The position numbers were made by a program, and so were the translations under genes. A DNA stretch of 11,196 nt from Acetobacteraceae bacterium. GTDB taxonomy: Bacteria; Pseudomonadota; Alphaproteobacteria; Acetobacterales; Acetobacteraceae. The stretch spans positions 1-11,196 of the forward strand of contig DAHUXX010000067.1 in NCBI GenBank assembly GCA_027306955.1, written 5' to 3'. The notes under the pieces are model-generated. The model was not told where the DNA came from. It saw only the letters and a list, made by a program, of their open reading frames with translations, and did not search any database. This document shows, piece by piece, positions 5,554 through 11,196 of this stretch (position 1 is its first letter; the number at the start of each line of letters is the position of its first letter).

Positions 5554-6048
5554 ATGGAGTGGAACACGGAGACGATCGAGCGCCTGCGCGGCCTCTGGGC
5601 CGAGGGCTACTCGACGGCGGAGATCGGTCGCCGCATGGGCATCTCCAAGAACGCGGTGGTGGGCAAGGCGCACCGGCTCAACCTGCCGTCGCGTCCCTCG
5701 CCGATCCGGCGCGAGCCGGGTGGCCGCGCCTCGCGCCCGCCGCAGCCGCGCCGTGTTACCGGCCCGACGCTGCCGCCGCTGGCCACCGCAACCGCCCCTG
5801 CCGCGGTGGAGGCCACAACGCCCTCGCCGGTGGAGGTCATGCTGCGCGAACCGGCGGTGCGCAGCACGCCGCGCCCGGCCTGGCGTTCGACACGTCCGCT
5901 CACCTGCTCCTGGCCGCTGGGCGAGCCCGGTACGCCGAGCTTCCGCTTCTGCGATGATGATGCGGTGCCGGGGAAACCCTATTGCGAGCGGCATGCCGCG
6001 ATCGCTTACGTGAAGGTGCGGGACCGGCGCGACGAAGCCGCGGCCTGA
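5554..6048 (+). CDS. gcrA: GcrA family cell-cycle transcriptional regulator
   Basis: GcrA is an alphaproteobacterial regulator that binds sigma-70 RNA polymerase and activates promoters, many with CcrM-methylated GANTC sites; in Caulobacter it is a cell-cycle master regulator. The product is 164 residues (Caulobacter GcrA is about 170). Residues 3-45 form the DNA-binding helix-turn-helix: W3, LRGLWAEGYSTAEIGRRMG, then ISKNAVVGKAHRLNLP. Residues 46-112 are a Pro/Ala/Arg-rich linker. The C-terminal sigma-binding part is at 116-153: CSWPLGEPG, FRFCDDD, and PYCERHAAIAYV, with Cys118, Cys133, Cys144 and His147 conserved. ATG 5554 is used because it begins the canonical MEWN start, with GGGGAG about 8 nt upstream; the frame is open much further upstream but that is shadow sequence. 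The leader has a DnaA-like box. It appears to be a single-gene unit. Confidence 0.95.
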   Translation: MEWNTETIERLRGLWAEGYSTAEIGRRMGISKNAVVGKAHRLNLPSRPSPIRREPGGRASRPPQPRRVTGPTLPPLATATAPAAVEATTPSPVEVMLREPAVRSTPRPAWRSTRPLTCSWPLGEPGTPSFRFCDDDAVPGKPYCERHAAIAYVKVRDRRDEAAA

Positions 6049-6065
6049 GGCGCGTCACCGATCCG

Positions 6066-6094
6066 TTGCGGTCGCCGTTCAAGATCTTTATGGT
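6066..6094 (+). promoter_or_regulatory. Possible promoter of the cold-shock gene with a long leader
   Basis: TTGCGG (6066-6071) and TATGGT (6089-6094) are spaced by 17 bases. Transcription would start near 6101, leaving a leader of about 190 nt before the cold-shock start at 6291, similar in size to the regulatory leaders of cspA-type genes. The hexamers match poorly, so this is tentative. Nothing else coding is seen in the gap 6049-6290. Confidence 0.28.
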
Positions 6095-6290
6095 TCCAAG
6101 TGCGATGCCGTGGCGCTCGCGCCCAAGACGGGCAGCGGTGTCGTGAGGCGGGGCGTGCATCCGTCCGGGGGACGGCATGCGCCGCTGTGTTCACGAGGGC
6201 AGCCTGGGGCATCGTACCCGTCCGAGCGGCGTGTTCGATGAGACTTCCCGATCTCCGGGGTGCCTGCAGGCAAGGAGAGGCGGAACGTCA

Positions 6291-6500
6291 ATGTCCCACG
6301 GCGTCGTCAAATGGTTCAACCCGACCAAGGGTTACGGCTTTATTGCCCCGGATACCGGCGGCAAGGACGTGTTCGTGCATATCAGTGCCGTGCAGAAAGC
6401 CGGCATGCGCACGCTCAACGAAGGCCAGAAGGTCACGTTCGATATCGAGCAGCAGCAGAACGGGCGCTCGGCCGCGGTCAATCTCTCCGCCGGCGACTGA
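6291..6500 (+). CDS. Cold-shock protein, CspA family
   Basis: This is a small cytoplasmic nucleic-acid chaperone with the five-stranded OB fold that melts RNA secondary structure; family members can be cold-induced, growth-phase-controlled or constitutive. The 69-residue product shows GVVKWFNPTKGYGFI at residues 4-18, including RNP1 (KGYGFI, 13-18), then VFVHI (RNP2, 27-31), and a final GRSAAVNL strand. Length and both motifs are typical. The ATG at 6291 directly begins the conserved MSxGxVKWFN pattern; AAGGAGAGG lies 12 nt upstream, a slightly long spacing. Longer in-frame upstream sequence does not resemble the family. It stands alone between gcrA and pmtA, with a long leader upstream and a hairpin downstream. 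Confidence 0.95.
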   Translation: MSHGVVKWFNPTKGYGFIAPDTGGKDVFVHISAVQKAGMRTLNEGQKVTFDIEQQQNGRSAAVNLSAGD

Positions 6501-6504
6501 GTAA

Positions 6505-6523
6505 CGCGGGGGTGCCCCTCGCG
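6505..6523 (+). terminator. GC-rich hairpin following the cold-shock gene
   Basis: CGCGGGGG (6505-6512) pairs with CCCTCGCG (6516-6523), with one G-T pair and a 3-base loop, only 4 nt after the stop. A second, overlapping hairpin can form between about 6514 and 6538. No T run follows, so termination would not be of the classic type. It may instead stabilise the mRNA 3' end. Confidence 0.4.
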
Positions 6524-6625
6524 TGCGCGCGGGGGGCGTGCTAGTCTGTTCCGTAATGGAGTCGGTGCGGCCGCGGTTCGTCCGTCGCGGCTGCCACGCT
6601 CTCCGAGAGCTGGGACGGATACGAG

Positions 6626-7282
6626 ATGAGCGAGTTTTCCCGCGCCCGCACGCCGGGCGTGCCGCACACGGCGCTGGACGCAGACGATGTACGCGCCGCG
6701 TATCGCCGCTGGGCGAGCGTCTATGACGTGACCTTCGGCGGCGTCTCCATGTGGGGGCGCAAGGCAGCCGTGCGGGAGGCAAATCAGCTCCCCGGCGCGA
6801 ACGTGCTGGAGATCGGGGTCGGTACGGGGCTCGCGCTGCCGCTCTACCGGCCGGAAAAACGCATCACGGGCATCGACCTTTCCGCCGACATGCTGGAGCG
6901 CGCCCGCGTGCGGGCGGCGGGGCTCGCGAATGTCGAGGCGCTGCTGGAGATGGACGCGGAGGCGACCACGTTCGCCGCCGGCACGTTCGACATTGCGGTG
7001 GGCATGTTCGTCGCCTCGGTGGTGCCGCATCCGCGGCGGCTGGTGGGCGAGCTGCGACGCATCGTGCGGCCTGGTGGCTATATCCTGTTCGTCAACCATT
7101 TCGCGGCCCAGCGTGGACCGCGCTGGTGGATCGAGCGGGCGCTCGCCCCCGCCTCGCGCGCACTCGGCTGGCATCCGGATTTCTCACCCACGGCACTGCT
7201 CGACGCCGACGAGCGCGCGGCCGCGCGCTGGCGGGACGTGCCGCCGTTCGGCCTGTTTTCCCTGGCGGTGCTGCGCAACTGA
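6626..7282 (+). CDS. pmtA: Phosphatidylethanolamine N-methyltransferase, PmtA type (SAM-dependent)
   Basis: PmtA transfers methyl groups from S-adenosylmethionine to phosphatidylethanolamine, in up to three steps to phosphatidylcholine, at the cytoplasmic membrane face. The 218-residue protein opens with AYRRWASVYDVTFGG (25-39), a typical PmtA/UbiE-like start. The class I methyltransferase parts follow: motif I VLEIGVGTG (60-68), the acidic end of strand 2 at GIDLS (Asp84), MDAE (109-112), the MFVASVVPHP strand (127-136) and RPGGYILFVNHF (148-159). The IGVGTGLALPLY and VNHF segments and the later ALGWHPDF segment resemble the Rhodobacter-type PmtA group rather than the rhizobial type or UbiE. 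The ATG at 6626 is chosen because the preceding in-frame region is not family-like; its ribosome site is weak. Another lipid or quinone methyltransferase is the alternative. Confidence 0.8.
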   Translation: MSEFSRARTPGVPHTALDADDVRAAYRRWASVYDVTFGGVSMWGRKAAVREANQLPGANVLEIGVGTGLALPLYRPEKRITGIDLSADMLERARVRAAGLANVEALLEMDAEATTFAAGTFDIAVGMFVASVVPHPRRLVGELRRIVRPGGYILFVNHFAAQRGPRWWIERALAPASRALGWHPDFSPTALLDADERAAARWRDVPPFGLFSLAVLRN

Positions 7283-7308
7283 CGCGGCCCGCATTTCTGG
7301 CCCCGATC

Positions 7309-7326
7309 CCTGGCACCGATGCCAGG
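7309..7326 (+). repeat. Inverted repeat between pmtA and the SIMPL gene
   Basis: CCTGGC (7309-7314) and GCCAGG (7321-7326) are perfect inverted copies with a 6-base spacer. There is no T run, and the repeat sits 26 nt before the next start, so it is more likely a leader hairpin or operator than a terminator. Its role is unknown. Confidence 0.35.
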
Positions 7327-7352
7327 CCGGTTCGCGGGCGGCCCGAGGACCC

Positions 7353-8024
7353 ATGATGCGGCCCTATGTTCTTGCCCTGCTGATCACGCTCGTGCCCACC
7401 GTGGCGCTGGCCGAGCCGTCGACCATGCTGCATCTCACGCAGAGTGCGACGGTGCTGGTGAAGCCCGACGATTTCGTCATTGGCTTCGCGGTGCAGGCCG
7501 ATGCCGCGGACCCGGCCGCGGCGCAGGCGCGGGTGAACAGGCTCGCGACCGCGGTACTGGCCGAGGCGGCGAGGGTGAAGGGTGCCAAGGTCGACACCGG
7601 CGCTTACGGCGTCTGGCAGCAGGGCAAGCCGCAGGTCTGGCATGCCAACCAGACCATCGCCGTGCACGGCCCGGACGCGGCCGCCCTGCTCAAGCTCGCG
7701 GGCGCGGCACAGGCCGAGGGGGTGACGGTGCAGCAGCTCGGCTGGCGTCTCTCGCCGGCGGCGATGCAGGCGGCCGAGGACAAGGCGCAGATGGAGGCGC
7801 TCCTGGCGCTGAAGGCGCGGGCGCGGCAGGCGGCCTCCGTCCTCGGCCTGCATTTCACCCATTTCCAGGAGGTGACGCTCGGTCCGCCGCCAGTGGTGCC
7901 GGTGCCGCGGGTGCTGATGTCGATGGCCGCCCCGGCGCCGGGCGCGCCGCCACCCGTCGCCGCCAGCGAGGGGCAGAGCGTAACCCAGAGCGTCACCGCG
8001 GTCGCCGTGCTGAAGAAGGACTGA
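7353..8024 (+). CDS. SIMPL/DUF541 domain protein with signal peptide
   Basis: SIMPL (DUF541) proteins are secreted or periplasmic proteins of poorly known function; some relatives affect oxidative stress resistance or outer-membrane integrity. The 223-residue product starts with a signal peptide, MMRPYVLALLITLVPTVALA, with a likely cut after Ala20. Family marks follow: a LHLTQSATVLVKPDDFVIGFAV strand pair, a helix carrying ARVNRLATAVLAEA, a YGVWQQG segment, 'NQTIAVHG', a helix, and the long KAQMEALLALKARARQAASVLGL helix near 145-170. Its C-terminal VTQSVTAVAVL strand matches the closing beta strand. The first ATG (7353) is reported. The second, at 7356, lies 6 nt after GAGGA and may be the actual start. 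The stop converges with the EamA gene after only 7 nt. It is not clear whether it shares a transcript with pmtA, 70 nt upstream. Confidence 0.85.
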   Translation: MMRPYVLALLITLVPTVALAEPSTMLHLTQSATVLVKPDDFVIGFAVQADAADPAAAQARVNRLATAVLAEAARVKGAKVDTGAYGVWQQGKPQVWHANQTIAVHGPDAAALLKLAGAAQAEGVTVQQLGWRLSPAAMQAAEDKAQMEALLALKARARQAASVLGLHFTHFQEVTLGPPPVVPVPRVLMSMAAPAPGAPPPVAASEGQSVTQSVTAVAVLKKD

Positions 8025-8031
8025 CCGCTGT

Positions 8032-8958
8032 TCAGGCGGCGGGTGCCGCGCGCCGCGCGGCGGCGGGCGCGGTCAGGAGGCGCAGCCCGACGGCAATCGC
8101 GACCAGCCCGACCAGGACCCAGGGCGAGAAGCGCTCGCCGAGGAGCAGGACGCCGGCCAGGATGCCGAACAGCGGGGTGAGGAAGGTGAAGCCCGCCACC
8201 CGGCTGGCGGCATGGCGCTGGATCAGCCATACCCAGGCGAGATAGCTCGCGAAGGCAACGACGAAGGTCTGGTAGAACCACGCGGACCAGGCGAGCGGCG
8301 TGGCCTGGCCGATGTGCCATTGCCCGGACAGCACGGCGACAAGGATGAGGATCGGTGCCGAATAGGCGAGCTGCACGAACAGCACGCGCGAGGCCGTGAG
8401 GCGGGTGAGCGAGGGCGCGGCCTTGATCGCCACCGTCGTGGCACCCCACAGCGCGCCGGCGGCAAGGCACAGCGCGTCGCCCGCGATGCTGCCGCCCGGC
8501 GCGCCGAGCCCCTCGGCAAAGGCTGCGGCGACGCCCGCGAAGGCGATCAGCAGGCCGAGCGCCTGGCGCCAGCGCAGCCGCTCCGCCGGCACCAGCAGAT
8601 GGGCGCCCAACGCGGTGAAGAACGGCGCGGTGTAGAGGAAGATTACTCCGCGCGAGGCGGTGGTGAGGTTCAGCCCCGGGAACAGGGCGAGGAACTCACC
8701 CGCGAACATCGCGCCGATCAGCAGGCAGGTGGGGGTCGCGCGGTCGACCGCGAGCATCGCGGCGAGGCCGCGGCGGCCGCTGCGCAGCGCCGTCCAGGCG
8801 GCGAGCAGCACGGCGGCGACGAGCGAGCGCGCCCCTGCCTGGAACAGCGGCGGCAGGCCCTGGACGACGGCGACCTTCACCGCGACCTGCTGGATGCCCC
8901 ACAGCGCGCAGCACAGGACGATGGTCGCAACCGCCAGGAGATCGATGGGCTTCTGCAC
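8032..8958 (-). CDS. EamA/DMT superfamily permease
   Basis: This is a ten-helix inner-membrane permease of the drug/metabolite transporter superfamily, usually an exporter of amino acids or other metabolites; the substrate is unknown. The product is 308 residues with two EamA repeats. The first starts at LLAVATIVLCCALWGIQQVAVKVA (residues 7-30), and the second at the GALWGATTVAIK segment. The Trp-Gly pair after the first helix of each repeat is a family hallmark. SRGVIFLYTAPFFTALGAHLLVPAERL and RVAGFTFLTPLFGILAGVLLLGERF segments close the repeats, again typical. A GTG start at 8958 is preferred, since longer versions would add a hydrophilic stretch overlapping the acyl-CoA dehydrogenase. It begins 4 nt after that gene's stop, so it is the last gene of the operon. 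No strong ribosome site is visible, so translation may be coupled. Confidence 0.88.
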   Translation of the reverse strand: MQKPIDLLAVATIVLCCALWGIQQVAVKVAVVQGLPPLFQAGARSLVAAVLLAAWTALRSGRRGLAAMLAVDRATPTCLLIGAMFAGEFLALFPGLNLTTASRGVIFLYTAPFFTALGAHLLVPAERLRWRQALGLLIAFAGVAAAFAEGLGAPGGSIAGDALCLAAGALWGATTVAIKAAPSLTRLTASRVLFVQLAYSAPILILVAVLSGQWHIGQATPLAWSAWFYQTFVVAFASYLAWVWLIQRHAASRVAGFTFLTPLFGILAGVLLLGERFSPWVLVGLVAIAVGLRLLTAPAAARRAAPAA

Positions 8959-8962
8959 GGAA

Positions 8963-10123
8963 TTACGGAAGGTCCAGGATGGCCTTGGCGAGGATATTGC
9001 GCTGGATCTCGTTGGAGCCGCCATAGATGGTCGAAGGGCGCGCCTGGATGAACAGCGCGCCGGGCGCAAGTTCCCGGTTGCCCTCCATCGGCTCCAGCAG
9101 CGCCGCGTTTTCGCCCGCGATCTCCAGCATCATGTCGGTGATCTTCTGGAACAATTCGGTCTGTATCACTTTCAGCATCGACACGTCGGGACCCAGCGTG
9201 TCCCCGCGGCGCACGATCTCGACATAGCGCGCATGCAGGCACTTGAGGTCCTCGAGATCGAGACGCAGCGCGGTATAGCGGTCCCGGAATACCTTGTCGT
9301 CCCACACACCCATGCGTTCGGCGAGCAGCTTTAGCCGGCCCAGCGCATAGGCGGACTGCTTGGGCGAGCCCAGGAAGATCCGCTCGAACCCGAGCAGTGC
9401 CTTCGCCATGCTCCAGCCCTTGTTGACCTCGCCCACGGTGTTGGCGCGCGGCACGCGGACGTTGTCGAAGAAGACCTCGCAGAACTCGTCGTGCAGGTCG
9501 AGGTTGACGATGGGTCGCACGGTGATGCCGGGGCTCGACATCGGCACCAGCAGGAAGGAGATGCCCTCCTGCTGCTTCGCCGCCCTGTCGGTGCGCACGA
9601 GGAGGAAGATCCAGTTGGCGTCATTGGCGAGCGTGGTCCAGGTCTTCTGGCCGTTGACGATCCATTCCTCGCCGTCGGCTATCGCCTCCGTGCGCAGCGA
9701 GGCGAGGTCAGAGCCGGCGTTCGGCTCGCTGTAGCCCTGGCACCAGATGTGCTCGCCGGAGAGGATGCGGGGCAGGAAGAACGCCTTCTGTTCCGGAGTG
9801 CCGTGGCGGATCAGCAACGGACCGACCAGGATGATGCCGTGGTCGTTGGTGCGCGCGCAGCCGTGGCGCTCCAGTTCCTCGATCATGATGAGCTGACGTG
9901 CGGCGGAGAGGCCCATGCCGCCGTGTTCGCGCGGCCAGCCCGGCGCCAGCCAGCCGCGCCTGGCAAGCCTGAGGTACCAGACGCGGTTCTCGCGCCAGTG
10001 CAGGCGCTTCGGTGGATTGCGCAGGTCGGCCGGATAGTTGGCCTCGATCCAGTGGCGGAGCGTGAGGCGGAACGCCTCGTCGTCCATGACGTCGAGCTGG
10101 TCGGGATCGGGTTCGGTGCTCAT
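8963..10123 (-). CDS. Acyl-CoA dehydrogenase family protein (full length)
   Basis: This flavoenzyme oxidises an acyl-CoA to the 2,3-enoyl-CoA with FAD in the cytoplasm. The 386-residue length is standard. The N-terminal helical domain runs to about residue 120. The middle beta domain carries the flavin signature at WCQGYSEPNAGSDLASLRT (127-145) and IVNGQKTWTT (155-164). The C-terminal domain ends in PSTIYGGSNEIQRNILAK (363-380). In medium-chain enzymes the catalytic Glu sits in the YEG of that last motif; here that position is Gly368 in IYGGSNEIQ. Glu247 in LLGFERIF instead falls where isovaleryl-CoA dehydrogenase has its base, so it is the likely catalytic residue. The LxWxxxRxWYxxLARRGWxAPxWPxEHGG start resembles FadE-type subunits of hetero-oligomeric enzymes. 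The ATG overlaps the preceding stop by 4 nt. Confidence 0.92.
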   Translation of the reverse strand: MSTEPDPDQLDVMDDEAFRLTLRHWIEANYPADLRNPPKRLHWRENRVWYLRLARRGWLAPGWPREHGGMGLSAARQLIMIEELERHGCARTNDHGIILVGPLLIRHGTPEQKAFFLPRILSGEHIWCQGYSEPNAGSDLASLRTEAIADGEEWIVNGQKTWTTLANDANWIFLLVRTDRAAKQQEGISFLLVPMSSPGITVRPIVNLDLHDEFCEVFFDNVRVPRANTVGEVNKGWSMAKALLGFERIFLGSPKQSAYALGRLKLLAERMGVWDDKVFRDRYTALRLDLEDLKCLHARYVEIVRRGDTLGPDVSMLKVIQTELFQKITDMMLEIAGENAALLEPMEGNRELAPGALFIQARPSTIYGGSNEIQRNILAKAILDLP

Positions 10124-10893
10124 CGTCCCGTAAAATCCGGCTTGCGCTTGGCGTGAAACGCCACCTTGCCCTCGGCGTGGTCCGCGGTGGCGAACAGCGC
10201 GGACTGGATGTTACGCTCCCACTCCAAAGCCTCGCCGAGCCCCTGCCCGAACCAGGATTTCGTCAAAGCGATCGACAGGGGGGCCGACTCCGCCAGCCGC
10301 CCGGCTATCGCCTTTGCGGCGTCCAGCGCCGTCCCGTCGGCGACGACGCGGTCGATGAGCCCGATGGCGTGCGCGGCCTGCGCATCCATCGGCTCGGCAT
10401 GGAGAAAGATCTGCTTCGCGCGGCCCTCGCCGACGCGCCGCGGCAGCGTGTGGAGCAGCCCGAAATCCGGAATCAGTCCGATCTTGCCAAAGCCGGCCAT
10501 GAAGCGCGCGCCGGCCGCCGCCGCGATCGTGTCGCAGCACAGCGCCATGCCGAGCCCGGCCCCGACGCACCAGCCCTCGACCGCGGCGACGATTGGTTTC
10601 GAACTTCCAATGAAACCGCGCACCACGCGCTGCGTCGTGCGAAAGCGCAGCCGCCCGGCCGCCAGATCCGGCGCCTCCATCCCGGAAATGTCGCCGCCCG
10701 CGGAGAAATTGCCCTTCGCCCCCGTGAGCACGATGGCGCGGATCGTCTCGTCGGTCTCGATGCGTTCCATCGCCGCGACGAGGGATTCGCGCATTGGCAC
10801 GGCAAGCGCGTTGCGCCGCGCCGGCTGGTCGAGTGTGAGAATGGCCACCGCGCCCTCGCGCGTCTCGCGCAGCATGCTGGGGTTGTCGGTCAT
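10120..10893 (-). CDS. Enoyl-CoA hydratase/isomerase (crotonase) family protein
   Basis: Crotonase-fold proteins stabilise a thioester enolate in an oxyanion hole; outcomes include hydration or double-bond isomerisation of enoyl-CoA. The product has 257 residues, a normal length. The CoA/oxyanion motifs are seen at NFSAGGDISGM (62-72) and GWCVGAGLGMALCCD (107-121). Both classic hydratase glutamates appear absent: the GGCE-type position is Gly115, and the PE-type position is Phe135 in FMAGFGKIGLIPDFG. The IGLIPD segment with Asp143 is instead the pattern of isomerase-like members such as the PaaG clade. A 2,3/3,2-enoyl-CoA isomerase or another crotonase reaction is thus more likely than simple hydration. 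AGGAGG lies 4 nt before the ATG. Both ends overlap neighbours as ATGA, which gives tight coupling with two acyl-CoA dehydrogenases. Confidence 0.88.
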   Translation of the reverse strand: MTDNPSMLRETREGAVAILTLDQPARRNALAVPMRESLVAAMERIETDETIRAIVLTGAKGNFSAGGDISGMEAPDLAAGRLRFRTTQRVVRGFIGSSKPIVAAVEGWCVGAGLGMALCCDTIAAAAGARFMAGFGKIGLIPDFGLLHTLPRRVGEGRAKQIFLHAEPMDAQAAHAIGLIDRVVADGTALDAAKAIAGRLAESAPLSIALTKSWFGQGLGEALEWERNIQSALFATADHAEGKVAFHAKRKPDFTGR

Positions 10894-11196
10894 GCATCCT
10901 CCTCACGCGCGATGGCGGCGAAGCGCGCCCGGTGCACCGCGCTGCCGCCGAAACTGTTGGCAAGCACCATGGCGCGGCGCAGGTAAAGCCCGACGTCGTA
11001 CTCGTCGGTGTAGCCGATGCCGCCATGAAGCTGGATCGCCTGGCGCGTGACGAGCATCCCCGCCTCCGACGCGCGGGCCTTGGCGCGCGAGATTGCCGCG
11101 CTTGCCTGCGGCGAGCCGGCGTCGAGCGTCGCGGCCGCGGCCTCCACGCTCGCACGGGTCAGCGCGATCTGCATCGCGAGGTCGGCGGCCCGGTGC
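10890..11196 (-). CDS. Acyl-CoA dehydrogenase, C-terminal part (5' end outside window)
   Basis: The open frame enters from the right window edge and ends at a TGA overlapping the start of the crotonase gene. About 101 residues are visible, the C-terminal helical domain of an acyl-CoA dehydrogenase. RQAIQLHGGIGYTDEYDVGLYLRRA corresponds to the conserved QxxGGxGYxxExxxxxxxR block. The terminal part, LANSFGGSAVHRARFAAI, does not contain the usual YEGTxxIQ motif or its catalytic Glu. This matches the group of smaller or partner subunits in heteromeric dehydrogenases, in which the second subunit supplies catalysis. The ATG inside the visible region at 11174 is not a start, because homologous sequence (HRAADLA) continues upstream. 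With the dehydrogenase at 8963-10123 it probably forms one enzyme. Confidence 0.85.
   Translation of the reverse strand, partial: HRAADLAMQIALTRASVEAAAATLDAGSPQASAAISRAKARASEAGMLVTRQAIQLHGGIGYTDEYDVGLYLRRAMVLANSFGGSAVHRARFAAIAREEDA

Noticed and set aside
6177..6290. N-terminal extension of the cold-shock protein from an upstream ATG
   Set aside because: The extra 38 residues have no relation to the family. The canonical MSxGxVKWFN start is at 6291.
8212..9051. Plus-strand open frame opposite the EamA permease
   Set aside because: The Arg/Gly/Glu/Gln-rich translation is typical of a shadow. The minus strand encodes a convincing ten-helix permease.
1..11196. CRISPR array, insertion sequence, prophage or genomic island boundary
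   Set aside because: No regularly spaced repeats, transposase or integrase frames, tRNA gene or attachment-like direct repeats are visible, and base composition is even across the genes.

Overview
The window is a chromosomal segment from a high-GC alphaproteobacterium. The firmest marker is a GcrA-type cell-cycle regulator (5554-6048), a family essentially restricted to Alphaproteobacteria. A Rhodobacter-type PmtA methyltransferase, alphaproteobacterial TatA sequences (FSIWHW start) and a very G/C-rich third codon position agree. The general look is that of Rhodospirillales, perhaps Acetobacteraceae, but the genus cannot be fixed from this sequence alone. There are no tRNA or rRNA genes, no insertion sequences and no CRISPR array.

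Left block, plus strand (1-2643): the 3' part of recX, then azlC, azlD and a YbfB/YjiJ-like MFS permease. The genes are 10 nt apart or overlap by 4 nt, so they look like one transport operon. The reading frame of the permease runs about 57 codons beyond its membrane domain. This tail crosses a strong minus-strand terminator signature, and a plus-strand terminator lies near 2730, so the stretch 2464-2741 is not ordinary coding or intergenic sequence.

Middle block, plus strand (2782-8024), mostly single genes with their own leaders: a CHAP-domain lipoprotein (cell-wall peptidase/amidase type), two tandem duplicated tatA genes without tatB or tatC, an acetamidase/formamidase, gcrA, a cold-shock protein, a phosphatidylethanolamine N-methyltransferase (pmtA) and a secreted SIMPL/DUF541 protein. 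The gcrA leader carries a DnaA-box-like 9-mer, a CcrM-type GANTC site and a perfect inverted repeat. This fits the DnaA/GcrA/CcrM cell-cycle circuit known from Caulobacter.

Right block, minus strand (8032-11196), read right to left: the C-terminal part of one acyl-CoA dehydrogenase, an enoyl-CoA hydratase/isomerase-family protein, a second full-length acyl-CoA dehydrogenase and an EamA/DMT permease. The first three are joined by 4-nt ATGA overlaps and the permease follows after 4 nt, so this is one operon for acyl-CoA (beta-oxidation-like) metabolism. The two dehydrogenases look like complementary subunits of a heteromeric enzyme. The block converges on the SIMPL gene with only 7 nt between the stop codons.

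No wholly new system is evident. The best leads are the heteromeric acyl-CoA dehydrogenase operon with its atypical hydratase/isomerase, the duplicated orphan tatA pair with a ribosome-site hairpin, the gcrA control region, and the structured region behind the MFS gene.
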